A program made the translations under genes and the position numbers. This document shows positions 34,883 to 46,648 of a DNA stretch of 64,000 nt, in pieces (positions within the stretch are counted from its first letter, which is position 1; the number at the start of each line of letters is the position of its first letter). Below the pieces are notes generated by a model that had not been told where the DNA came from, searched no databases, and was given only the letters and a program-made list of their open reading frames with translations. Source of the stretch: Heterohyrax brucei (Eukaryota; Chordata; Mammalia; Hyracoidea; Procaviidae); assembly GCA_028571685.1 (NCBI GenBank), contig CM053154.1:15532001-15596000 (forward strand), in the 5' to 3' direction.

Positions 34883-34897
34883 GGAAGGTGACTAACA

Positions 34898-35068
34898 GCC
34901 CCATTAGAAACCGTGGTGCCACAGTGGTTAAGTACTAGGGCTACTAACCCTAAATTTGGCAGGTCAGATCTACCAGGTGCTCCTTGGAAACTCAATGGAG
35001 CAGTTCTACTCTGTCCTGTAGGGTCGCTATGAGTCAGAAGTGACTCGATGGCACTGGGTTTGGGTTTT
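34898..35068 (+). repeat. AfroSINE, short form
   Basis: gaaaccgtggtgccacagtg, gctactaaccctaaatttgg, and the tail atgagtcagaagtgactcga at 35029. This tail differs by one base from the RTE 3' end at 15599-15621. Confidence 0.92.
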
Positions 35069-35242
35069 AACAACCCCATCAATAACATAACTGATATTGA
35101 ATTTGTGGCCACCTGTCTGAAGCTCTTCCTTTCAAAACACGTCCAAAGCATGGTAAAAGGTGTATGTGAACCTCAGCATCCAGACTTAGCACTAATTTAC
35201 ACCACAAGCTGACTTTAATGTGCGCACAGTCAAGGCAGGTAT

Positions 35243-35712
35243 TATGGATAGCATTGTGCCCCCTCTAGTCCCTATACCTGTGGAAGTTGTCCCACTTGGA
35301 AATACGGTTTTCTTTCTAGGGTCGCCATGGGTCGGATCTGACTCGACAGCACTTGGCTTGGCTTGGCTTGGCTTGGCTTCTTATGTCAATGAGGCCGTAT
35401 CAGTGCAGGCATGTCTTACCCCTGATCACTCTTGAGATGTAAAAAGTGCCAGTTAGACACAGAAACAGGCGGGCACACATAGGGGAACGGCAGTAGCCAC
35501 TTGGAGATTGCCCAGGAACTGAGGCACACCTGGGGCTAGAAAGACTCAAAGACAAGGAGTTTCCTCAGGGTGGATGGACAGAGAGAGCCTTCCTCTAGAG
35601 CCAGAGACCTTAATTTGGACTTCCAGCCTCCCAAACGGTGAGAAAATTAATTTGTGTTTGTCATAGGCACCCTCTTGTGACATTTCTGTGACAGCAGCAC
35701 TAAAGAACTTAG
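35243..35712 (+). mobile_element. LTR, MaLR-like, with SINE tail inserted
   Basis: It starts near tatggatagcattgtgcccc and ends with cagcctcccaaacggtgaga and gacagcagcactaaagaact, the usual 3' end of these LTRs. A truncated AfroSINE tail occupies 35319-35379. Confidence 0.65.
35319..35379 (+). repeat. AfroSINE tail with (CTTGG)n
   Basis: ggtcgccatgggtcggatct and gactcgacagca are followed by five and a half CTTGG units at 35352-35379. Confidence 0.88.
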
Positions 35713-35872
35713 GGAGCCCTGGTGGTGCAGTGGTTAAGAGCTCAGCTACTAATCCAGATATTGCCAGTTCAAATCTGCCACCTGCTCCTTGGAAACTCTA
35801 TTGGGGCAGTTCTACTGTGTCCTTTAGGGTTACTGTGAGTAGGAATCAATGTGACATCAATGAGTTTGGGGT
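35708..35872 (+). repeat. AfroSINE, short form
   Basis: ggagccctggtggtgcagtg is a canonical head, followed by cagttcaaatctgccacctg and the tail ttactgtgagtaggaatcaa. Confidence 0.92.
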
Positions 35873-36857
35873 TTAGGGAACTAAGAACTAATTAGTTTAG
35901 GGAACTAGTGGGTCTAGAGTTTAGGGAGCTTGGAGAAGGCAAGCATCCCTCCCCTCACTCTCTCCCTTTCCCTTCTGCCTGCCCGCCCCCAGGCCCTCTC
36001 TGCTTCCCTCCTTCCTCTGCTGGGCGTGAGAATCTGGCCGAGTGTATGTAGCCACCAAAAATAGATTTGCTTTCATAGGGATGATGGAAGAGTGTGGATG
36101 TTCCAGAAGGAAGCATGTTCTTCAAAAAGGGTAAAAATGCCTTTAGCTGTCCATGGAAGCCCGAGGTTGGAGAGAGCTTCTTCATGGTCTCAACCTGCAG
36201 GCAGGGGTCAGGCTGGGAAGTAATGTTACCTGTTTACAAGGATGACATAGCCAGTGTGCTGGGGTACTCCCAGGAAGACCCTCAAGATTTGCTGCCTGGA
36301 CCTGCATTTTCCGGCCTCCAAGGAGACCTCAACAAACCCGTGACTGTAAAAAGGTCGATTCTTACTTTTAGCTTAGAAAAGAACCAGGTGCCGTGGGTGC
36401 TGTATTTGTCAGGATGCTGGAACTCTAGGCTGACTCTTTTAAGGACAGCCATCTAAGCGAGTGGGGGTCAGGTAGGTTGCGGCCCCTTGCGCTGTGACCC
36501 CGAGGAGAAAACCAAGCAGAGACGGCACTGTACCCTTGGAATTCGAGGGAACCAAAATGGCACCTGGAGACCGAAGCAGGTGGCAGCTCTTTGTCTGGGA
36601 CAGAGGTGTCCAGCATGCCTGGAAATGAGGGATTTCCCTGCTGAAGGCCAGAGACAGAGTGTGGATAATAAGGATGGTCATCTGCATGCTGGTAGCCTTT
36701 GTCTGGTGTGATGTTTTAATTTCTGACTCTATTTCTGATTTGATACTTGTGTTCAGTTTACAGTCACCAGATGAATTTAAAGACGACAGAACTCATGCCA
36801 TCATTCATTCATTCAGTCATTCACTTATCCATTGCATCTATTCTGGGCTTTCTATCT
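35873..36857. other. intron 6, unassigned
   Basis: No repeat or exon recognised. A short (cattcattcatt)-type run lies at about 36800. Confidence 0.4.
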
Positions 36858-37165
36858 TTTCGCCCTCCATGCGGGAGACCGGGCTTTGATTCTCAGCCAT
36901 TGTGCGTCATGGGCAGCCACCACCCATCTGTCACTGGACTCTTGTAGGTTGTTCTGATATTCAACAGGTTTCAGCTGAGCCTCCAGACTAAGATGAAGTA
37001 GGAAGAAAGGCCTGGCAATCTTCTCCTGAAAATCAGCCAGTACAGATACTGTCGATCACAAACACCCATTCCGCAACTGATCACAGGGATGGTGGAGGAC
37101 TGCACAGTGTTCTGTTCCAGTGTGCTTGGGATCGCCACGTGTCTGGGCTGTGTGGACAGTGGCTA
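36858..37165 (+). repeat. c-form SINE, near full length
   Basis: cgccctccatgcgggagacc (head), cagccaccacccatctgtca, gcctccagactaagatgaag, gaaaggcctggcaatcttct, gtggaggactgcacagtgtt, and a gatcgccacgtgtctgggct tail. Confidence 0.8.
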
Positions 37166-37439
37166 CCAGCAGCATGTGCCTTCTGTTCCCCAGCCAGGCA
37201 CTGCGGTGGGGACTGAATTCATAGCCATGATCGAGACCCTGCTCTCAGGTTGTTCCCAGCCGAATGGTTCATTGAAGCCTCTGTTACTTTCAGGTGGGAG
37301 TCAGGCAGCATGTTAAGGGGCATTTCTGCTTTACCAGCTTCTCTGTGGTCTCTTCAACCCATCTTCTGGAAGAGTCCCCTGGGCCAAAAGGAAATGAAGC
37401 TTGTTACTCTGTGGCCAAAATTAGCATCTCCTCTCTCCC

Positions 37440-37860
37440 ACTGGAGCCGTGGTGGTGCGGTAGTTAAAGTGCTTGGCTGCTAACCAAAAGGTCGGTGCTT
37501 CCAACTCCCCATCTGGGGAGTTTCTTCCCCCATCATGGGAAGAAAGATGTGACAGTCTGCTTCCATAAAGATTAAAACGAAAACAAAACAAAAAACCAAA
37601 CCAACTGCCATCAAGTCAATGATTCTGACTCATAGCAACCCTATAGGTTAGAGTAGAACTGCCCCATAGAGTTCCCAAGGAACACCTGTTGGGTTTGAAT
37701 TGCCGACCTTTGGGTTAGCAGACATAACACTTAACCTCTATGCCACCAGCATTTGCCCATAAAGATTACAGCCCAGGAAACCCTATGGACAGCTCTGCTG
37801 TGTCCTATAGGGTTTCTATGAGGTGGAATTGACTGGGCTATGTAGAGTTTTTTAGTAGGC
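37440..37860 (+). repeat. AfroSINE, long form, split by a younger AfroSINE
   Basis: ggagccgtggtggtgcggta and aagtgcttggctgctaacca begin the element. After gaaagatgtgacagtctgct it is interrupted at 37575 and resumes at 37757 (ccataaagattacagcccag), ending gaattgactgggc. Confidence 0.93.
37575..37756 (-). repeat. AfroSINE inserted into an AfroSINE, with target duplication
   Basis: The antisense short-form copy runs from aaccaaaccaactgccatca to the head complement. It is flanked by identical 12-base copies of ccataaagatta at 37563-37574 and 37757-37768. The A-rich run lies next to the first copy. Confidence 0.95.
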
Positions 37861-37865
37861 TCCTT

Positions 37866-37968
37866 CCAAAACCAAAAGCACCTTTTGACATCAAGTTGAT
37901 TCTGAATCATAGTGACTCTATAGGGTAGGTTAGAACAGTCCTATAGAGTTTGTAAGGAGCACCTGGCT
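37866..37968 (-). repeat. AfroSINE, partial
   Basis: aaaccaaaagcaccttttga, tcatagtgactctatagggt, gtaaggagcacctgg; head missing. Confidence 0.85.
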
Positions 37969-39284
37969 TACCCTATTACACAAAGTAAGAAAGATATATA
38001 ACTGGCAAAAAACATAGTTGTTGAGCTGGCCAGCTTCCAGGCACTCTCCCACCTGGGCAGGTGATATTTAATCAATCAGGTGTCTGTTTCCCTCTGTGAA
38101 GAGGGAGATTGCCCATCAACCCTTCTAACCCAACTGTATCTCATCAGACTGTCTTCAAGTAGGAGAGCCCAGAGAATAGGGTGGCAGGGGATGGTTCTCT
38201 GGGACAGCTGGGGGACTTCTTGTATCCACCCTGCTTGCGCATGAAAAGGAGGCTGTCCTTCTAGTCACATACCAGCTGAGGGTCAGGCCTTCACCTGCTC
38301 AATGAGAACAAAGAGGCCTGGATGCAGAGCGAGAGATGAGGCTCTGGGAATCCTCTGCTGTAGAAAGAAGCCTGTGTACAGTGGATGGGTGATGGGCCTC
38401 CTGTGGACACTGGGACTCCCTGCCCATGGGGGCTGAGAACACAGTCTGCACTGACCGGCCCCCTTCTGAGACCCCCCAGATCCTCTGGTGGCAGGTGGTT
38501 GTTAAAGAAGTGGATTCTGTCTTTTTCTCTTAGAATGCACAGATTTGGCGTAGTGTCAGATCCTGAAAGAGTAGTCAGTCTCAAGACGACAGTAGAAGAA
38601 TTTCTCTTCTGAGGCCTTCAGAAGAGAGCTGGATTTATAGTGTGAGGAGACTTCCCCAGAGCCTTGGGGAGGGGGGGATCATGGATGGGAACTAGTCCAG
38701 TTTATTTCTAGAGGCATTTTGCCTAAAATGTGTCATGTACTAGATTCCAGAAACCTGGTAAAGAAATTATGTTCCCATATGTAGGATGATCTCATCTAAC
38801 ACAGAGACGCAGCCTGCATTGGCCTGCTCTTCTGAAGAGACTGCAGTGAAAAATCATCTCACCGAGGAGAAGAAACCCAGGGCTCGGCTGTTGCAGCCCT
38901 GTCGTTGCTTGACTCCATGCCAGCTGAGCACTTAACCTGTCTGGTCCTTTCACTCAGCTGCAGGCACAGTCCCATGGTGGATTTTCCTGGCTGACTGCAG
39001 AGCTGGGGAGCTGAGTTGTCTGTGCAGACACCCACACCTCTGCCTCCCTAGAGGGCAGCTTTCCCACCTGCTCCTTCCGGTGGAGCTTGTGGCCATGAAG
39101 GAGGGACCTAAAAGCTGCTACGGAGATGCTCAGCTGCCCCAGATCCTCGGAGGAGGCCAAATACTCTCTCAGTTTGCACTTTTCCTTCGGAGAATTTCCA
39201 GGTCACGGTTGCAGAAGAATGCTGATGTTCAACAGAGAGTGGGCAGGACAATGCCAGGAAGAAGACTAGCTCGGGGATAGCAGA
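37969..39284. other. intron 6, unassigned
   Basis: 1.3 kb without a recognised repeat or coding signal. Confidence 0.4.
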
Positions 39285-39480
39285 GTCCATAGGAGGTGCA
39301 GATGGTTAAACGGTTTGGATGTTGATGGAATCCACCCGGAGGTGCCTCGGAAGAAAGACCTGGCGATATATGTCTGAAAGATCACAGTCCTTTTATCCCA
39401 GTCTGTGGATTGCTGTTCTGATCTGACACACATGGAGTTTCTACGAGTCGGGATCGACTCCATGGCAACTGGTTTGGTGT
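39285..39480 (+). repeat. AfroSINE, long form
   Basis: aggtgcagatggttaaacgg, cggaagaaagacctggcgat, and the tail tacgagtcgggatcgactcc with ggcaactggttt. Confidence 0.9.
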
Positions 39481-40969
39481 TCTGCAAGGCGGATGGTCGA
39501 TTTATTCACTCAACAGCTGCTTCCTGGTCACCTGTTATGCACCGTGGATTGCCTGTAGAAGACTCACCACCTTGCAGGAGAGCCTAGACTAGTTGGCAGC
39601 CACCCACGATTTGGGACTATGTTGAGCACTGTGCGTTGGCTCATGTCCCCAGCAGAAGCCGTGGGATACCAGCTCCAAAGGGAGATCAGAGAAGCAGAGA
39701 TGGTTCTCTGCTCCAGTGGACCCTGGCTTGTTCTGGGGCAAACAGACCTACTGTCCCCAGCTGCCAGGCAGGGGTGAGAGCTCCCGCAGAGAATATCTGC
39801 AAGTGTTTATGCGGAAAGCAAGCTCACACTTCCTGCAGGACCCTCCTGCACGGAGGGAGATAATGCCATCCAGCTTTTCCGGAGTTTGGGGGATTCTGTT
39901 GTATTTCCTTTCCTTGGAGTCCACCCGCAATTCTGGGACTCCCCCTTTCCTGTACCCCATCGCTTGTCTAGAACCAGCCACCTCCCTCTTGCCTCTCCCT
40001 GTCAGCTCTCCCCTGTGGCCTCTGTGGGGCAATTTGCCAGGGGGGACACATCCCTCTCCGTTGCTGGAGACTCTTGGGGGCTGGCTGGCTCCAGGGAGTA
40101 CGGCTACTTTGTCAGACTTTCTGAGACACTACCTGGACCCATGGTGACCTCCTCCCTGCACTCTGTTTTGGGGTCCTCTTTTCTTCTGTTCCCTTATCTG
40201 TGGGTACCTCAGGGAACACCCCATGGAAATGGGTCAAAGCTTGTGCTCTGGAGTTGAGCCTGCCTAGCTGGGGAAGGACAGATAAAAGGCTTCCTTGGGC
40301 AGATGTACACAGGGCCAGATTTGGGTCAGTCCTCAGATGGTGGGATTGTCTCATGGGGGCCGATCTGGCTGGATGTGTCAGTCATACCCCAGGACCACTC
40401 AAAGGTCCTCAAGTTCTGTCATTTTCCTCAAGCCTCTTTGCTTGGCGGACTTCAGGGTATGATTTTTCATATTAATGCTTCATATCTGATCCAGAATTCC
40501 TGCTAGGATTTCGGAAAAGGTGTGCGGGGGCCAGTGATGTTCCTTTGCTTCTCTTCTTTCTGCCTTCCTGTCCCCTTACCACTGCTGGGCTCACTGCTCT
40601 TGACCACATGAGAGCCTTGCTATGGCAAATCGACTTGTAGACCCATTCCCAGTGGGACAGGAGGACAGTCATCTGGCTTTGGAGTCTGCAGAGTCTTGGC
40701 TCTTCTTCCTTTGTCCCAAGTCCCTGGGCTCCCTATGTAGATTTTTTCAGCCACCAAAGACTGGTTTGCTACAACTGGGTCAGATCCTTCAGCTCACTGT
40801 CACTAGAAGCAGGTCACCTGCTCTCAGTCTTGGGATGGTTTGCAAGAGTTTGGGGACCTTCAAGCTCAGTTCCTCCCACTCTTTGAGCACTGACCCCCAC
40901 CTGCACCCCCACAGTCTGTGTTATTTTTGCCTTCTCCTCTTGTGCTTCTTAGTTCTGGGCCATCCATGG
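39481..40969. other. intron 6, unassigned, GC-moderate
   Basis: No repeat recognised. Several 100-170 codon frames on both strands overlap each other and show no domain, so I call none. Confidence 0.4.
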
Positions 40970-41124
40970 TTGTCAAGTGGATACCAACATGGGGCAACAC
41001 CATGTGTGCAGAGTAGCACTGCTCCACAAACTTTTTACTCTTTGAGTTTGTGGAAGCAGATCACCAGGCCTTTTTTCCAAGGGGCTCTGGGTGGGTTCAA
41101 AACACTATCCCTTCAGTTAGTAGT

Positions 41125-42240
41125 TGTCATGGATTGAACTGTCTCCTCAGAATACCATGTCTGATAATTAAGTTCGTGAACTCATCCTAGAAAACGTGCT
41201 ACGTACCTCCTTGCTGAATGTCACTATGGTCACCTTCGAAGTACTTCCCTTGGGAAGCTATGCACTGATGCCAGAGCCTAGTCCGTGCTTCCAAGCAATT
41301 TTGGAACTCTTTTTCTGGAATGGCCATCATAGCTGTCATCGTATTACCCTTGACGTCATCAAAATATCTTCCTTTCAATATTTCCTTTACCTTTGGGTAA
41401 AGAAAAAAGTCACTAGGGGCCAGATCTGGTGAGTAGGGACGGCGTTCCAATACAGTTATTTGTTTGCTGGCTAAAAACTCCCTCTCAGACAACTATATAA
41501 TTAAGTTTGCAACCTTGCCACCTTTCCATTGTGTGTAATGACCATTCCAGAAAGAGTTCCCAAGTTGCTTTAAAGGGTAGAGACTAGGCACTGGCACTGG
41601 TGCATAGTTTACCAAGGGGAGTGCTTCAAAGGAGACTGTAGTGATATTCAGCAAAGGGGTACATAGCACTTAGAACAATTAAGTTCACAGACTTAATTTT
41701 TGGAACTTGTATATCAACTTGGCAAGGCCATGATTCCCCGTATTACATGGTTGTCCTCTCTTTTGTCATTTTGCTATGTGTCATAAATCCTAATTTCAGT
41801 TTGTAGTTAATGAGGCAAGATTAGGTTATGTTCAAGTGGAGTAGGGTGGAATATGACACTCTCACTCATGTCGCAGCCTTGATCCAATGCAGGGGGAGTT
41901 TCCCTGACGTGTGTGTGGCCTGTATCATCTTTTTATCTTGCAAGAGATAAAAGGAGAGAGAAGCAAGCAGGAAAAGAGGGACCTACTACCACCAAGCAAG
42001 AAGTACCGGGAGCGGAGTACATCTTTGGGACCCAGGGTTCCTGTCCTGAGAAGCTCCTAGACCTGGGGAAGCTTAATGACCAGAGACCTTTCCCCAGAGC
42101 TGACAAAGCAAGCCTCTGGGAGGGGGCCTCCTGACTTCAGATCTCTGGTCTTCTAAACTGTGAGAGAATAAACTTCAGTCTGTTAAAACCATCCACTGGT
42201 GTTCTTTCTGCTATAGCAGCAGCAGTGGAGAAGTAAGACA
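41125..42240 (+). mobile_element. solo LTR, MaLR-like, split by a mariner element
   Basis: Left part 41125-41163 (tgtcatggattgaactgtct). Right part 41703-42240, with tatcaacttggcaaggccat, gggagtttccctgacg, ttctaaactgtgagagaata and the terminus aagtaagaca. Ends are TGT...ACA. Without the inserted element the LTR would be about 0.58 kb. Confidence 0.85.
41164..41702 (-). mobile_element. mariner-family DNA transposon, internally deleted (copy 2)
   Basis: Inverted ends are ataattaagttcgtgaactc and, at the right end, attaagttcacagacttaat. The minus-strand remnant reads FLASKQITVLERRPYSPDLA, PSDFFLYPKVKEILKGRYFD and WHQCIASQGKYFEGDH, the mariner C-terminal domain with its final Asp. The N-terminal two thirds are absent, with the same breakpoint as copy 1. 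Confidence 0.9.
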
Positions 42241-42557
42241 TTGGTCAAGTACTCATCTGCACCATCCAGGGCCTCTGCTCTGGGCCAAGCAAGCCCCAGT
42301 GTAAACAGCTCTGTGACACAGAGAACGTTGCATGTCCTCAGAGTGCCCTACATTCTCTTCAGCCCACCCTAAGGTGTTGAAGGTCCCTGGCTTGGGGCCC
42401 AGCACTCTGACAATCCCTGAATCTTGACTTTTAAGCTCTACAGAGGCCTGTGGAGGGAATCCCCCCAAAACGCAGAGTCCAAGCGTCCCTTCTAAGGCCC
42501 ACTGGTCTCGGGGTTGGCTGGTTACCCGTGGCCCCAACCTCATCTCCTGTCTTCCAG

Positions 42558-42729
42558 GCGGGCCTGGCCTCCCCTGAGAACTCGGAGCAGCTGATCATCG
42601 CCCTGGAGCCCGAGGCAGCCTCCATCTACTGCCGGAAACTGCGGCTGCACCAGATGATTGAGCTGAGCGGCAAGACCGCGGTCAATGGGTACAGCGCCAG
42701 TGACACAGTAGGAGCTGGGTTTGCACAGG
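42558..42729 (+). CDS. HSPA12A: HSPA12A exon 7
   Basis: Encodes residues 222 to 279 (first base). It contains [11 protein letters not shown], then [19 protein letters not shown], the equivalent of the Hsp70 'NEPTAAA' helix (EPEAAS) near the bound nucleotide, then a Gly/Ser-rich loop ([16 protein letters not shown]). The acceptor is tgtcttccag and the donor is gtacct. The exon ends in phase 1. Confidence 0.96.
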
Positions 42730-44112
42730 GTACCTCGTGCTCTCTCTCTCCCCCCTCCCTCCTGCTCTCCCATCCCGTCTTGCCCCCTAGATGGTCCTCC
42801 ACCTTAGATTATGAAAAAGGCACTTAGTGCTGGAAGAAGGATTTTTGTTACCCTGGAAGGAGGCTGGCTTTAAGCACCGCTGTACTCAGCCCCCGCTGCC
42901 TGACCCTCCTGCAAACTGAGCTGTGGTCATCAGCATTCAGCATCCAGCCTTGTGCTTTAGGAGAGTGGGGGGCTTCTCTCCGAGACCCCGAGAGTGGCCT
43001 GAGAGCATTTCTGGGCCTTGCATTGTTCTCCTAGGCTCTTAATCTTGTCTTTGATTGTCAGTCTAATCCCGCTTACCTGTTATTAATTGCTCCATTCAGA
43101 CCGATGACTTACGGCTGACTCACTCACCTAGGCTTTCGTTTCATGTGTGATAAGCCTGTGTGTGCCTTAGTCGGTAAGCCGCTGAGAGTCTGAAATGTGG
43201 ATGAAAAAAGTGACGGATGAGCTGAGCTGTCTTCTTCCGGCCTGGGCGGCTCAGCCCCGGAAAGGAGCTCTTCCTCTTTCCTTGACACCTGCTAACTGTC
43301 AAACTGGGACTGTTGTGCGGGGTTCTCCTCTGATACCTATGGGGTTGTCATGAGCTGGAATCCACTTGATGGCAGCTGGTTTAATTGTGTCAGCTGTCGC
43401 TTGTCTCAGCCCCCCAGAACTGCTGTCTCTGGCCTCTAGAGCTCTGTGGGTCTTTCCAGGGCCACAGAGTTTGCAGACACACAGGGTCAGGCGTGTGGCC
43501 ATCAGTGGGAGATGAGCGCTAACAGGTAGCGCCCTCTGGGGGTGGCTCTGTGTGTTGCAGCTCTGAGCTGGGTTCCATTCCCAGAGGAGGGCTTTGAAGG
43601 CGGAAACCCACCCTGCATCCATGGCCACCCCTGTCCTGCCCTGGCAGACCTCAGGCCCAGGAGGACAGGGAAGACCATAGGGACTGTCACAACATTGCTC
43701 CTGCAACCTTGCTCCTGACTTTCCCTTGGTCCCCACACCCAAAGCCTGTTGCCTTGTGCAGCCCCCGAGGCCCTGGATGGGGATCTCCCCCTTAGCAGCT
43801 GTCATCCCTGCCCATGTGGTGGTGGGCTTCTCCAGCACCCCAGCCACTCACAGATGTATCCTGTGTGGCTCTGCCCAAACGCCCACCTCTCTCCACTGTG
43901 AACTCAAGATTTAGGAGACTGTTACCCTCAGGCCCAAGGCTGTCCCCTGTCCCCAGGCCTCTGCCTTGCCTTGCTAGGATACCTGCATTATAAGCCCCTT
44001 TCCATCAGGTTTCACTGAAATGAATGGAAACCAATTTCTGATTCAATCCAAGGGCTCCATTTACCTTTTCTTAGCCATTGTGGGCCTCTTCCAAGACACC
44101 CCAAAGCCAGCC
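42730..44112. other. intron 7, first part
   Basis: Only a truncated AfroSINE tail is recognised (gggttgtcatgagctggaat, about 43315-43385). The rest is unassigned. A 182-codon minus-strand frame (43299-43847) overlaps that SINE tail and is not called. Confidence 0.45.
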
Positions 44113-44273
44113 TTAAAACTATTGCCGAGGAATTGATTCCAACTCATAGTAACCCTATACGACAACGTGGAACCGCCCCATAGAGTTTTCAAGGAGCACT
44201 TGGTAGATGGAAACTGCTGACCCTTTGTTTAGCAGTGGTAGCACTTAACCACTAGGCCACCAGGGTTGCCAAC
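44113..44273 (-). repeat. AfroSINE, short form
   Basis: ccgaggaattgattccaact, aaactgctgaccctttgttt, cactaggccaccagggttgc. Confidence 0.92.
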
Positions 44274-44275
44274 CC

Positions 44276-45399
44276 AGCCTTCCTGTTAAGCAAATCAAAT
44301 GTGTTGTGATTTGAATACTCAGAATGACTATTTACATTTCCTCTTTCTCATTCTTATGGGAACTAAGAGGAATGACTGGCCTTTGTATCTTACCTGCTGG
44401 TTCTCACACAGTTGTTGCTGAACAGAGATTCACACCAGTTTTAACAAATGCTCCTTAGTGCTTCTGAAGCAGAATGCTCACATTTCAGGGAAACAGTGTG
44501 GTTTGGAATCCTTGCCTCCCCAGAAAGCTCAGGTTTGGCTTTCCCTCCCTTTAAAGTCTCCTTTCTCCCTGCCACTGCTCTGTGTCTGTGTCCTGTGGCT
44601 TGTGGAATTCAGTGCTGTGCCCTTGTGTGGAGACGGTCTTTCTGGTTTTTCAAACCCTCCCGTTATCAGCCACCATCCTCAGAGAGTGCAGCAAGGCCCA
44701 GAATCTGATCTCAGCCCCGCTTTACAGCTAGAATACCTCCCCTCGGGGCTGCAACAAGGGGGTGGGTGCCTCAGAGAGCACTGTGTCAGGAGCACCAGAG
44801 ATGTTCAAGGCCTGAGACTCTAGCCCTTTCTTCTGGACTCTGCTGAAGAGATACGGAGCAGACTCCCACCTCTTCCTCGCCTTCCCCCCTGGTGGCCACA
44901 GAGACAGCAGTCTGTATTATTTCACCGAGAGAATTTAATGAGGTCAGTATAGGGTACATTTTCCACAATATTGGATTTAATTTGCCCGAAACACAGGGCA
45001 ATTTTTTTCTTTGAAAGCTAGAGCATGTTTTACTAGCCTTGCTTGGCCGTTTTTTATGAATGCCATTTTGTTGGGCATCTGGACTGTCTTAGGAAACTAA
45101 ACACTGACTATAAGGCCTGTAAAATAAATTCATGCAGAACTGCTGCCGGGAGTGAGACAGAAACCCCCAGCTTGAGCCTCCCTCCCAGACTCCAGCACTC
45201 TTTGATCAGGGGGCAGCGTCTTCACCATGAACTAGGGCCCAGAGAACCGCCCAGATGGGTCTTTGCCACTCTGATCCCGAGAGACGTTGTTGCACCAACC
45301 CGGTGCTCATCGCAGAAAAGGCCAGAGGGCAAGGCTGCTGTGCTGTTCCAGAGGGATGTGAGGCGTGCCCCCAAGTCAGCAGCACCAGGGATTCCCCAA
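44276..45399. other. intron 7, unassigned
   Basis: No recognised repeat or exon. Confidence 0.4.
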
Positions 45400-45568
45400 A
45401 CTCTTCAGACCCCATTGCTGCTGACTGAGCCCCTTCTGACTCGCAGTGGCCCTGTGGGACAGAGTAGAACTGCCCCATCGAGTTTCCAAGGAGTGTCTGG
45501 CGCATTTGAACTGCTGACCTCTTGGTGAGCAGCTGTAGCTTTTACCCATGACACCACGAGGGTCTCCA
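45400..45568 (-). repeat. AfroSINE, short form
   Basis: ccccattgctgctgactgag, tttgaactgctgacctcttg, caccacgagggtctcc. Confidence 0.9.
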
Positions 45569-45609
45569 GCAACCCTCTGGTAGCTATCTGTCATTTGCTA
45601 AAGCACCTA

Positions 45610-46030
45610 TGAGATGCTTTGCCTCCCTTATCACCTGCTATGTGCAAAAGTGACACTGGGTCCCTCCCTCACTTGTGAGGAACTTAGGCCCAGTGTCATC
45701 ATCCCCATTTTATAGACATGGAGACTGAGACTCAGAGGGATTAAGTGATTTGCCCAAACTGCCTGGCCCCACTTTGCCCATGCTTTCTCACAGTACCTTC
45801 CCCATTTCGTAACTTCCCATTGTTCCCGTTTTTTCAAACTTCGCTGCAAACTGTTAATCTTGAAATTGTTCAATGTCCACGGGCTACTGTCAGGTGGCAG
45901 GACTGTGGTGGAAGCCACCAGTCCCTTAACCTCTCCAGAACCGGTTTCCTCATCTGACCATAAGGACAATGATTTAGGCCCTGTCTGCTTCAGGGGACTG
46001 CTGGGAGGGCTGTGAGAGATAAAATACACG
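45610..46030. repeat. two MIR fragments in opposite orientation
   Basis: Antisense MIR at 45610-45760 (catccccattttatagacat, gatttgcccaaactg). Sense MIR at 45895-46030 (cttaacctctccagaacc, ggtttcctcatctgacc). Confidence 0.7.
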
Positions 46031-46648
46031 AATGAGAAGTGTCACAGCACAAACTACCCCAGCCACAGCCAGGGCAGTGGAATCAAGCAGAGGCTGTCCC
46101 CGCAGCGCTGGGCTTCACCACGTTCAGCTGCGTCTGCTTGGGGCCGAGGCGCCACCTTGCGGCTGACTCGCAGGTTGGCTTCAGTAGCATCAGAAAATGA
46201 CTTGTCAGCTTCATCCAGGATCCAGATTAGGAAAATATACCCCACATTCCTTGCAGCAGACAAACTTCCTCAATGCAGAATTGTTTAACTAAGGGCACTG
46301 CAAGCTGCTTGGCAGACAGCTTCCTGCCTGGGGCAGCCAAACCAGGACATAAGCCAATTTTATTGACCATTCCCATAAAACTGTCGTTGGAGGAAAGGCA
46401 TGGTATGTCTATCAGAATAAGCTGCCAAGCCGGTGACTTAGTCGAGGGCTGGTGGAAAGATCAGCTTTCCCTTGGAAGAGCTGGCTTTGCAGGTCCTGAT
46501 GCTGTATTTGCAAAGTCATTTCCATCAGGTATCACTGAATGTTCTATCCCTAAGGCTCCTCGTGCTGTACCGTCTTCACTGATCACAGCTGACCATCTGC
46601 TCTTTCATACCTTCGTACTCATTGCCCTTTCTTTCTGTCGGCCACTAG
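46031..46648. other. intron 7, last part, no recognised repeats
   Basis: Unique-looking sequence leads to exon 8. An open frame (46273-46902) runs through it and through exon 8, but the tag acceptor at 46646-46648 and the homology of the exon set the coding border. Confidence 0.5.

Larger units (their letters stand above)
40970..42272 (-). repeat. AfroSINE, long form, split by an LTR
   Basis: The antisense body (cagatcaccaggcctttttt, ttcagttagtagt) occupies 40970-41124. The remainder (caagtactcatctgcaccat, ccagggcct) resumes at 42241-42272, beyond the LTR. Confidence 0.8.

Noticed and set aside
35708-35790. tRNA gene suggested by A-box and B-box-like motifs
   Set aside because: These are the tRNA-derived heads of AfroSINEs; no cloverleaf with acceptor and anticodon stems can be formed.
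40622-41137. 171-codon plus-strand frame
   Set aside because: Its end lies in an antisense AfroSINE and it has no domain signal.
43299-43847. 182-codon minus-strand frame
   Set aside because: Part of it is the complement of an AfroSINE tail, and no homology is recognisable.
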